Part shown: piece by piece, positions 6,534 to 13,447 of the stretch
Position numbering within the stretch: position 1 is the stretch's first letter
How the letters are laid out: every line of letters starts with the position of its first letter
From: Planctomycetota bacterium
GTDB taxonomy: Bacteria; Planctomycetota; PLA2
Length of the DNA stretch: 19,037 nucleotides
Direction of reading: 5' to 3'
NCBI GenBank assembly: GCA_023150495.1
Contig: JAKLKT010000003.1
Location: forward strand, 1-19,037
Translations under genes and position numbers: made by a program
The notes under the pieces: generated by a model
Told to the model about the DNA's origin: nothing
Databases searched by the model: none
The model's input: only the letters and a program-made list of their open reading frames with translations

Positions 6534-7504
6534 GCCGGCACCGCCGCCGCCTCCGAGAGGCCGATGGGCTCGACGTCGTAGCGGGCTCGCAGGGCGTCGA
6601 GGTAGGCGTCCATCTGCCCGAGGAAGCGCTCGACCTCCTCCTCCGTCGCGTGGTAGGGGCTCGCCCCCGCCGTCGCCTCGTTCGTGTGGAACATCATGCA
6701 GAGGAAGAGGTCCCCGTCCCCTGTCCGCTTCGCGAGGTAGTCCGTCGCCCGGAGCATCTCCTGCGCGTCCGAGAACGAGGGCCGCAGCCAGGCGGGGCGC
6801 AGCGGCCCGCCCACGGCGTTGAGCAGGGCGCCCTGCCACCTCCGGAAGGGATCGATCCGCCGCCGGAGCGCACGCGGGAGGAGGTCCCACAGGGCGCTGA
6901 CGAGCGTGACGGGCGCCTCGACGATCCGCATGCCGCCGGGGCGCCGGAAGTCGTCGCGCGACGGGTGGTAGGGCTGGTCCGGCGCGCCGATGTGGCTCAC
7001 GCCGCCCTTCTCGCTCCTCCACCAGGCGTGCGGCGTGACGCTCGAGTCCACGAGGTATCCGAGCTGCTCGAGGAACCGGAGCGTCCGCCGGCCGAGGCCG
7101 TACCGCCCCGCCCGGAAGGACGTCGGCGCCCGGCCGAATCGCTTGCAGAAGAGCGCCGTGAGGTTCAGGAGCTTCTCGTACTCCACGAACGGCGGCAGCT
7201 CGCCCTGGAAGGCGTCGGTCCGCTCCGCGTCCATCGAGGCGCGCGGCTCGATGAACTCCGCGTGGAGGTGCGTGCCGAGCTCCGCGCGCCCGTCGAGATC
7301 CCGGAAGAGCGCCACGCACGCGTCGTCCCGCAGCACCTCGGGGCTCAGCAGGTAGGTCGGTCGCACGCCGTGCCGGTCGAAGAGGGGCTGGAGCCGCCGG
7401 GGCACTCCCTCGAGGACGTTCCCGAAGCGGAGGGGGTGGCGCACCCGCCACTTGGGGCCCTTGTCGCACTCGGTGTCGAGGCTGACGACGAGCCTTGCCC
7501 TCAT
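6530..7504 (-). CDS. Divergent polysaccharide deacetylase-like protein (NodB-type fold)
   Basis: A 324-residue protein resembling carbohydrate esterase family 4. The first motif is SLDTECDKG (D10, E12) in place of the usual TFDDG. A HLH pair (H79, H81 in ELGTHLHAEF) replaces the usual H-x3-H metal site. SFRAGRYGLG (129-138) matches the third NodB motif, and a late histidine occurs in MMFHTNEA (272 region). This D-x-E plus H-x-H pattern recalls the WalW-like branch of the fold. There is no signal peptide, so it is expected in the cytoplasm, acting on a lipid-linked or nucleotide-linked N-acetyl sugar before export. The ATG at 7504 has a GAGGGAGG ribosome-binding site 10 bases upstream (7515-7522) and overlaps the previous stop as ATGA. 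The fold is well supported; the deacetylase activity is inferred. Confidence 0.82.
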   Translation of the reverse strand: MRARLVVSLDTECDKGPKWRVRHPLRFGNVLEGVPRRLQPLFDRHGVRPTYLLSPEVLRDDACVALFRDLDGRAELGTHLHAEFIEPRASMDAERTDAFQGELPPFVEYEKLLNLTALFCKRFGRAPTSFRAGRYGLGRRTLRFLEQLGYLVDSSVTPHAWWRSEKGGVSHIGAPDQPYHPSRDDFRRPGGMRIVEAPVTLVSALWDLLPRALRRRIDPFRRWQGALLNAVGGPLRPAWLRPSFSDAQEMLRATDYLAKRTGDGDLFLCMMFHTNEATAGASPYHATEEEVERFLGQMDAYLDALRARYDVEPIGLSEAAAVPA

Positions 7505-8595
7505 CGCGCAAGAACCTCCCTCGGCCTCGCGAAGACCGATTCGAGGAAGTGGACCGCCCGGCCGTAGGTCGTCACGCGGTTCTTCACGACCAGCTTCGTG
7601 CGGGGCCGGACGCCGTCGGTCCACTTGGACTTGTAGTCGGCCTCGCCCCGCATGAAGTCGAACTCCCTGACGCCCCGCGCGTGGCAGTCGCGCAGGATCT
7701 CGTGGATGAGCAGGCGCGAGGGGTAGAAGGGGGCCGCCTCGGGGTCGAACGCCATGTTCCAGGCGTGGTAGACGCCGCGCTCCTCGAAGCCGAGCATGTA
7801 CGCGATCGTGCGCCCGCGGTTCCGCAGCCAGTAGGCCCGGAACCGGCCGCGCTCCGTGTGGTGGCGGATCGCGATGTCGAGGAAGGCACGCCCGCGCGGG
7901 TCGGAGAGGAGGCTCGCGCGGCCCATCTCCTGCTGCCGCGCCTCATGGATCGGCGCCGCCGCGGCGAGCACGCGCGCGGGCTCCCACGAGGTCGAGGACT
8001 CGACCTCGTAGCCGCCCGCGCGGGCGAGCCGGTTCCTCGCGAGGTTGATGTTCTTGCGGACGAAGCGGCGGCTCGTCCCGGCCATCACGTCGTCCCAGGG
8101 CCGGGCGAGGTCCACGTGGTAGTAGCGGCCTTCGGCGAGCGCGTAGTCGATGCCGTTCCGTTCGAGCCAAGCGCGGGCCGCGCCCGCGGGCTCCCCGCCG
8201 GAGAGGTTGTCGAGGACGAGCGCCTCCCAGCGCCAGTCCGCCTCGAAGAGCCATGCGAGGGCCGCGGCGACGACCGCCTCCGCGCGGTCCGGCGCCGCGA
8301 GCACGGCGGCGTAGTCCGCGTGCAGGTCGGCGAGGAAGCGGACGGAGCGGTAGGGCAGGAGGCCGCGGCGGCGGCCGTCGAAGAACATCAGCGGGACGAT
8401 GCCGACGACCTCCATGCCCTCGCGCGCGACGAGGAGGAGGGGCGTGAACTCGCCGCCGAGATGGCGCAGCCACGCGGCCACGTGCTCGGGATCGTGCTGG
8501 AAGGTCGGCCACGTCGCCTCGCGCTGCAGGCGGCGCCACGCCGCGTCGAGCGCCCCCTCGAGGCGGAAACCGAATCGGGGATCGATCGCGATCAC
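7501..8595 (-). CDS. CelD/BcsL-type GNAT acyltransferase (FemAB-like)
   Basis: A 364-residue protein of the double-GNAT CelD/BcsL group (Acetyltransf_6), related in fold to FemAB aminoacyltransferases. The C-terminal signature REFDFMRGEADYKSKW (residues 310-325) is diagnostic for this group. Upstream lie RGRTIAYMLGFEERGVYHAWNMAFDP (261-285) and FYPSRLLIHEILRDCHARG, the second acyl-CoA or acyl-donor domain. The N-terminal half has LLLVAREGMEVVGIVPLMF. Members are common in exopolysaccharide loci and are thought to N- or O-acylate a polymer sugar; substrate not proven. In this operon it sits beside a deacetylase, so deacetylation followed by re-acylation of an amino sugar is possible (inference). 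The GTG at 8595 has GGAGG 5 bases upstream (8601-8605) and overlaps the flippase stop as GTGA. Confidence 0.9.
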   Translation of the reverse strand: MIAIDPRFGFRLEGALDAAWRRLQREATWPTFQHDPEHVAAWLRHLGGEFTPLLLVAREGMEVVGIVPLMFFDGRRRGLLPYRSVRFLADLHADYAAVLAAPDRAEAVVAAALAWLFEADWRWEALVLDNLSGGEPAGAARAWLERNGIDYALAEGRYYHVDLARPWDDVMAGTSRRFVRKNINLARNRLARAGGYEVESSTSWEPARVLAAAAPIHEARQQEMGRASLLSDPRGRAFLDIAIRHHTERGRFRAYWLRNRGRTIAYMLGFEERGVYHAWNMAFDPEAAPFYPSRLLIHEILRDCHARGVREFDFMRGEADYKSKWTDGVRPRTKLVVKNRVTTYGRAVHFLESVFARPREVLAR

Positions 8596-10046
8596 GTCTG
8601 CCTCCGCGCGAGGACGGGCCCCGCGACCGGCCATCCGCTGACGATCGACCGCTCCTCTGCGGACAGCACCCGCACGCGCAGGAAGATGTAGAGTGCGATG
8701 CCGACGAGGACCTGCGCGAGCAGGGTGATCCCGGGGGTCCAGGGGGCCACGACGGCGACCGCGGCGACGACCGCGGCCATCGCGCCACCGGCGAGGAGCG
8801 ATCTCCCGATCGCGCGCAGGAACACGGGCTCCCCGCCCACCGCCGCCTGCGCCTCGCGCAGCGTCAGGAGCCCGGACACGAACGCCGCGGCGAGGCACCC
8901 CGCCGCGAGCCCGTTCGCCCCCCAGAGGCTGCCGCCGGCGGCGAGGAAGGCGAGAGCCGCCAGGGTCTCGACCGCCGTGATCCGCATGACGGCGCCGGAG
9001 CGCCCGGCCGAGAGGATCACGCAGCGCAGCAGGTGCTCGACCCCCTTGACCAGCCCGACGCCCGAGAGCATCACGAGGAACGTGGCCGCCGCCGACCACG
9101 CTTCCCCGTAGGCGAACGGCACGAACGTCGTGGCGACGGCGGCGAGACCGAGCATCGCGGGCACGTAGACGAGGCCGAGCCCGAGCATGCTCGCGTAGGC
9201 CTTGCGCCGGAACGCGGCGCGGTCGCCGTTGAAGATGGAGAGCGCGGGCAGGAGCACGGTCGAGAGGACCGCCTGGACCTGCTGCGCCGGGACGACCGCG
9301 AGCCCGAAGGCGATCCGGAAGCAGCCGAGCGTCTCGGCGCCCGCGAACCTCCCGATCACGATCGGCGCCGTGTTCTGCGACGCGAACGTGAAGATGTTCG
9401 ACCCGAGCAGGTGCAGTCCGTAGCGCAGGTGTCTCCCGATGCCCGCGAACTGCGGGCGGACCGGGCGCCAGCGCGCGACCCGCCAGATGCTGAGCGCGAA
9501 GACGAGGCGCTGGACGATCGGCCGCGCGACGAGGGACCACACGCCGAACCCGGTGAACGCCATCACCACGGCGACGACGTTCCCGACGAGCGACGACCCC
9601 ACCTCGTGCGACGAGTACTCGCGGAACGCCATCCGCTTCCGCAGGAGCACCTGCGGGAACCCGAGGCTCGTCACGAGCAGAAGCCACGCGAGGACGGCGA
9701 CGATCGGCGTGAGCTCGGGCTCATGGAAGAACTCCGCGGCCAGCGGCGCCGCGAGGCAGCAGGCCAGGGACGCGACCGCGTTGACGCCGACATGGAAGAC
9801 CAGGAGGGCGCTGACCTGCGCGTCGCTGATCTCCTGGTCCTGGATCACCGCCGCGCCGAACCCCACCTGGGAGAACGCCTGCGCGAACTGGGTGAAGACG
9901 ATCGCCATCCCGACGAGCCCGAAGTCCGCCGTCGTGAGCAGGCGCGCGAGCAGGATCGTGAAGAGGACCTGCGTGACCTGCTGGCTCGCCGCGACCCCCG
10001 AGCGCCACAGGATGCCGTCGAGGACGCGCTTCCGGAACGTGCTCAC
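8592..10046 (-). CDS. wzx: Wzx-like lipid-linked oligosaccharide flippase
   Basis: A 484-residue integral membrane protein of the polysaccharide transporter family in the MOP superfamily. The N-terminus (SGVAASQQVTQVLFTILLARLL, then TTADFGLVGMAIVFTQFAQAF) is the first pair of helices of WzxC-type flippases. About 12-14 hydrophobic segments follow along the whole length, which is the normal size for the family. It would move the undecaprenyl-linked repeat unit across the inner membrane. The GTG at 10046 overlaps the stop of the polymerase-like gene as GTGA and has GAGG 7 bases upstream. Downstream it overlaps the acyltransferase start as GTGA. The open frame extends to 11483 but that part is out-of-frame shadow of the polymerase-like gene. 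The symbol is a family-level label, not an orthology claim. Confidence 0.92.
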   Translation of the reverse strand: MSTFRKRVLDGILWRSGVAASQQVTQVLFTILLARLLTTADFGLVGMAIVFTQFAQAFSQVGFGAAVIQDQEISDAQVSALLVFHVGVNAVASLACCLAAPLAAEFFHEPELTPIVAVLAWLLLVTSLGFPQVLLRKRMAFREYSSHEVGSSLVGNVVAVVMAFTGFGVWSLVARPIVQRLVFALSIWRVARWRPVRPQFAGIGRHLRYGLHLLGSNIFTFASQNTAPIVIGRFAGAETLGCFRIAFGLAVVPAQQVQAVLSTVLLPALSIFNGDRAAFRRKAYASMLGLGLVYVPAMLGLAAVATTFVPFAYGEAWSAAATFLVMLSGVGLVKGVEHLLRCVILSAGRSGAVMRITAVETLAALAFLAAGGSLWGANGLAAGCLAAAFVSGLLTLREAQAAVGGEPVFLRAIGRSLLAGGAMAAVVAAVAVVAPWTPGITLLAQVLVGIALYIFLRVRVLSAEERSIVSGWPVAGPVLARRQT

Positions 10047-11479
10047 GCCCGCGCCTCGCTCTCCCGCGCCACGTCGACCGCCGCGGCGGCCTCGCGCTCG
10101 CTCTGGACGCGGACGGCGACGGCGAGCCCCGTGAGGCAGAAGAGGAACCACTGGAAGTTGCTGTAGGTGAGCGGCGTCGCGGTGATCCACGCGGCGCCGG
10201 AGCCCAGGAGGACCGACGCGACGAACTGGAGGAAGAGCTTGCGTTCGGGGACGGCCTCCTGCTTCGACCACCGGTAGATCGTCCAGAGGACCCACGCGAC
10301 GAGGCCCAGGGTGTAGAGGCCGAGCACCGGGCCGAGGTCGCCGAGGAGCTGGATGAACTGGTTCTCCGGGTCCCCCCACGTGCCGTGCACGCCGAGGCAC
10401 TGGTCCATGCGCTCCATGTCGAGGAAGCGGCCGACGTAGAAGCGCCACTGGTTCGGCCGGCCCGACGCGAACGCGATCGGGTCCTGGTCCCCCTGGAGGA
10501 TCGCGATCTCGCGCCACCAGCGCTGCTGGACGAGGTCCACCTGGGAGAGGCCGACGAGAAGGGCGAGCAGCATGCCGAGGAACGCGAACTTCCTGCGCAG
10601 GAAGAGGAACGTCGCCGTGGAGAGGAATGCGACGCCCGCGAGCGCGTTGTGGAACGTGAGGTAGACGAGGAAGCCGAACATCGCGATCGAGAGCAGCAGC
10701 GCGAGGATCCACATGGGCCGCCAGCGGCGCATCCACCCGAGGCCCAGCAGGAACATGGAGATGAGCATCGACATGCAGCCGACGACGGCAGGCGTGACGA
10801 CGTCGTGATAGAAGGCCTTCCAGCGGAGGACGCCGTGGTACTCCATGGCGAGCCGCTCGCCGTACCCGTAGAAGATCGCCGCGACCGGGACGGCGCCGAG
10901 CAGCCAGAGGCGCAGCACCCTCCAAGCCCGCTCGAAGTCCCGGACGACCATGACCGTGAGCAGGAAGATCGGGACGCCGCAGGTGTAGCGGAGGGTGTTC
11001 TCGAGGACGACGAGGGTCTTGCCGCCGACCGCGATGAAGACCGCGGCGGAGACCCACACGATGGTCGCCCAGACGAGGACGGGTCGCGTCAGGGGCAGGT
11101 GCAGGAACCGCGGCTGCGCGAGGAAGATCGAGATCAGGACGGCGACGGGCACGCCGGCGCCGAGGAAGTCGAGGACGCTGAAGCCGTAGACGCGCTGCTC
11201 CCAGAACATCTCGAAGCTGAATCGCGTGAACACGAGGAGCGCGAGCGCGGTGACCGGGCGCAGGATGATGATCGCGAGCGCGCCGACGAGGACGAAGAGA
11301 GCGACCGCGGCGAGCGCGGACCCCATGTGCGCGAGCCAGACGGCCACGAGGCCGGCGGCAGCGGCCGGAACCCAGAGGAACGGGACCAGCGGGTGGAGGG
11401 CGCGGGCTTGCATGCGCGAACGGCGGGTCTGGCCGCCGGTTCCGGGCAGACCCCGACCACCCGATGCCGAGCGGACCAT
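10043..11479 (-). CDS. O-antigen polymerase/ligase-like membrane protein (Wzy/WaaL type)
   Basis: A 478-residue protein with roughly 10-12 hydrophobic segments and one large periplasmic loop, the layout of the Wzy/WaaL/RfaL superfamily. Family-like marks are ASGRPNQWRFYVGRF (338-352) and PENQFIQLLGDLGPVLGLY (371-389), matching the SGR...W and HNxxLxxLxxxG patterns of Wzy_C proteins. It would polymerise repeat units or ligate the polymer to its anchor. The ATG at 11479 is supported by a GAGGGAGG ribosome-binding site 10 bases upstream (11490-11497), the same sequence and spacing as for the deacetylase gene. It adds a 22-residue Gly/Arg-rich leader. An ATG at 11413 would give a shorter N-terminus nearer the first helix but has no ribosome-binding site. 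The 79-base gap upstream holds a GCCGAT motif. Polymerase versus ligase cannot be decided. Confidence 0.87.
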   Translation of the reverse strand: MVRSASGGRGLPGTGGQTRRSRMQARALHPLVPFLWVPAAAAGLVAVWLAHMGSALAAVALFVLVGALAIIILRPVTALALLVFTRFSFEMFWEQRVYGFSVLDFLGAGVPVAVLISIFLAQPRFLHLPLTRPVLVWATIVWVSAAVFIAVGGKTLVVLENTLRYTCGVPIFLLTVMVVRDFERAWRVLRLWLLGAVPVAAIFYGYGERLAMEYHGVLRWKAFYHDVVTPAVVGCMSMLISMFLLGLGWMRRWRPMWILALLLSIAMFGFLVYLTFHNALAGVAFLSTATFLFLRRKFAFLGMLLALLVGLSQVDLVQQRWWREIAILQGDQDPIAFASGRPNQWRFYVGRFLDMERMDQCLGVHGTWGDPENQFIQLLGDLGPVLGLYTLGLVAWVLWTIYRWSKQEAVPERKLFLQFVASVLLGSGAAWITATPLTYSNFQWFLFCLTGLAVAVRVQSEREAAAAVDVARESEARA

Positions 11480-11502
11480 GCACCGGCCGCCTCCCTCGTA
11501 CT

Positions 11503-11530
11503 ATCGGCTGGGGAGCGGGATCCGACGCAC
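11503..11530 (-). promoter_or_regulatory. Candidate promoter-like element: GTGCGT-N16-GCCGAT
   Basis: Read on the minus strand, GTGCGT (11530-11525) precedes GCCGAT (11508-11503) by 16 bases, and the motif ends 23 bases before the ATG at 11479. The bases after it read AGTAC, so GATAGT overlaps the motif and matches 4 of 6 positions of the sigma-70 -10 box; no convincing -35 box is present. This is one of four intergenic GCCGAT copies in the window. Confidence 0.28.
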
Positions 11531-11558
11531 CCTCCGGCCCCCGCGCCCCCCCGATTCC

Positions 11559-13394
11559 TCAGGCCGCGGCGTCGAGGAACTCCCTCGCCCACGCCTCGAG
11601 CACGAGCAGCTCGTAGATCAGGAGATACCGGTGGGACCGTCCCGCGCATTCGTCGGCAAGCAGGCGCTCCACCGCGAGCGGGTCGAACCAGCCGCGCCGC
11701 CGCAGCGACCCGGGCGAGAGGTACTCGTCGAGGAGCGGCTTCAGGGGCCCCTTGAGCCATCCCTGGACCGGCGCCCCGAAGCCCGCTTTCCGGCGCGCCA
11801 GGATCTCCCTCGGGACGAGGCCCGTGGCGGCGCTCCGGAGGAGCCGCTTCCCGCGGCGCTCTGCCGCGGGGAGCCGCTCCGCCGCCTCCAGCACGGCGTT
11901 GCCGAGGAGCGGGACGCGCACCTCCTTCGACTCCGCCATCGAGCTCTTGTCCGTGTAGAGGAGGTTGTGGCACGGCAGGAACTGCTCCACCTCGAAGCGG
12001 AAGGAGGCATCGAGGTCGTCCCCCGCGGGGCGGGCAGCCAGCAGGCGCTCGTGCGGAGGCCCGTTCAACCGCGCCCTGAGCGCGGGCCCGAGAAGGCCGT
12101 TCCGCTCCTCCGGGGCGAGGTAGGAGAGGAAACGGACGTGCCGGGCGGCCCACGGGAGGCCGGCGGCCGACCCGAACTTCGCCGCGTTCCGCCCCAACCG
12201 GCCGAGCAGGCCCGCGTGCGGCAGCATCCGCTGGGCCGCCTCGAGCAGCGGCCGCGCGCACCCCGGGAGGTAGCGGGAGAGCTCGAGCGCCCGGAACCGC
12301 GGATAGCCGCCCCACAGCTCGTCGCCCCCCATCCCGGAGAGGAGCACCTTCTCCTCGGCCCGGGAGCAGAGCGCGAGCGTCGCGATCGCGGCCGGGTCGC
12401 CGACCGGCTCCTCGAGGGAGCGCACGGCCTTCAGGAACCGCTCCGTCGAGAACTCGAGCGGCACCTCGACGAGCTCGATCCCGCGCGCGCGCGCGAGGAG
12501 CCGGGCGTACCGCGTCTCGTCGGGGACGATGTCGCCCGCGAGGTCGCGGCGCGGGAAGGCGAGCGTGTACGCGCGTCGCACGGCGCCCTCCGGGACCGCG
12601 CACGCGATGAAGCTCGAGTCGAGGCCGCCCGAGAGGAAGAGGCCGACCGGCACGTCGGCGACGAGCTGGCGGCGCACGTCGGAGAGGACCGCCTCGCGCA
12701 CGACGGCGGGGTCCCCCCGGCCCGCCCCTGGACTCGGCGCCATGCGCCAGTAGCGCGAGGAGCGCTCGGCGCCGTCGCGCAGCTCGAGCGCCGTACCGGG
12801 GGGCAGCCTCCGGACCCCGGAGAACGCGGTCTCCGGCCCGGGGTTCCAGAGGAACGCCGCGTGGACGTCGATCGCCTCGGGGTTCGCCGCCGCCCGGAGG
12901 CCGAGCGCGAGGAGCGCGCGGATCTCCGACGCGAAGAGGAACGCGTCCCCGAGCCGCGCGTGGTAGAGCGGCTTGATCCCGAGCCGGTCGCGCGCGAGCA
13001 GGAGCGCCCGGCGGCGGGGATCCCAGCGCGCCAGCGCGAACATCCCGTCGAAGCGGGCGAGCGCCGCTGTCCCGTCCCGCTCGAGGACCGCGAGGGCCAC
13101 CTCCGCGTCGGATCTCGTGCGGAGGCGGCCGGGCGGCAGCGCGGCCGCGAGCTCCCGGAAGTTGTAGATCTCGCCGTTGCAGACGAGGGCCGACCCGTCC
13201 GCGCCCCGCATGGGCTGGTGGCCGTGCTCGAGGTCGAGGATCGCGAGGCGCCGGAAGCCGAGCACGCAGTCGCCGTCCCCGTAGAACCCGCCGGAGTCGG
13301 GGCCGCGGTGCGAGAGGCGGAGCGTGGCCGCCCGCACGCGATCGGCGAAGCGGAGGCCCGCCCCGGGTGCGACGACGCCGACGAAACCGCACAT
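11559..13394 (-). CDS. asnB: Glutamine-dependent amidotransferase, asparagine synthase family (intact)
   Basis: A 611-residue AsnB-type protein with both domains complete. The glutaminase (Ntn) domain starts with Met-Cys2 (MCGFVGVV), the catalytic nucleophile after Met removal. It has the substrate motifs SHRGPD (28-33) and NGEIYN (73-78), plus DRLGIKPLY (137-144). The synthetase domain has the ATP pyrophosphatase loop SGGLDS (255-260) and SGMGGDELWGGYP (353-365), and later RRKAGFGAPVQGWL. In polysaccharide loci such proteins often amidate a uronic acid or similar carboxyl group with ammonia from glutamine; WbpS of Pseudomonas is an example. Asparagine synthesis itself is less likely here (inference from context). 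The ATG at 13394 has GGAGAGGA just upstream. It lies 53 bases after an AsnB relative that lacks Cys2. Confidence 0.92.
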   Translation of the reverse strand: MCGFVGVVAPGAGLRFADRVRAATLRLSHRGPDSGGFYGDGDCVLGFRRLAILDLEHGHQPMRGADGSALVCNGEIYNFRELAAALPPGRLRTRSDAEVALAVLERDGTAALARFDGMFALARWDPRRRALLLARDRLGIKPLYHARLGDAFLFASEIRALLALGLRAAANPEAIDVHAAFLWNPGPETAFSGVRRLPPGTALELRDGAERSSRYWRMAPSPGAGRGDPAVVREAVLSDVRRQLVADVPVGLFLSGGLDSSFIACAVPEGAVRRAYTLAFPRRDLAGDIVPDETRYARLLARARGIELVEVPLEFSTERFLKAVRSLEEPVGDPAAIATLALCSRAEEKVLLSGMGGDELWGGYPRFRALELSRYLPGCARPLLEAAQRMLPHAGLLGRLGRNAAKFGSAAGLPWAARHVRFLSYLAPEERNGLLGPALRARLNGPPHERLLAARPAGDDLDASFRFEVEQFLPCHNLLYTDKSSMAESKEVRVPLLGNAVLEAAERLPAAERRGKRLLRSAATGLVPREILARRKAGFGAPVQGWLKGPLKPLLDEYLSPGSLRRRGWFDPLAVERLLADECAGRSHRYLLIYELLVLEAWAREFLDAAA

Positions 13395-13411
13395 GGGGTC
13401 CTCTCCATGGG

Positions 13412-13439
13412 ATCGGCAGGCGGTCCCTTGGCGGCGCAG
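13412..13439 (-). promoter_or_regulatory. Candidate promoter-like element: CTGCGC-N16-GCCGAT
   Basis: Read on the minus strand, CTGCGC (13439-13434) precedes GCCGAT (13417-13412) by 16 bases. The motif lies 17 bases before the ATG of the intact amidotransferase gene, with GGAGAGGA in between. It falls in the 53-base gap between the two AsnB-family genes and could allow a separate transcript from this point. Role unproven. Confidence 0.28.
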
Positions 13440-13447
13440 CGGCCGGG

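Noticed and set aside
11531..11558. Possible intrinsic terminator after the intact amidotransferase gene
   Set aside because: The stretch is C/G rich, including a C7 run, but has no stable hairpin followed by a T-run on the minus strand.
10385..11755. A highly acidic plus-strand open frame (Asp/Glu/Arg rich) opposite the polymerase-like gene
   Set aside because: The acidic composition results from reading hydrophobic codons on the opposite strand; no ribosome-binding site or domain is seen.
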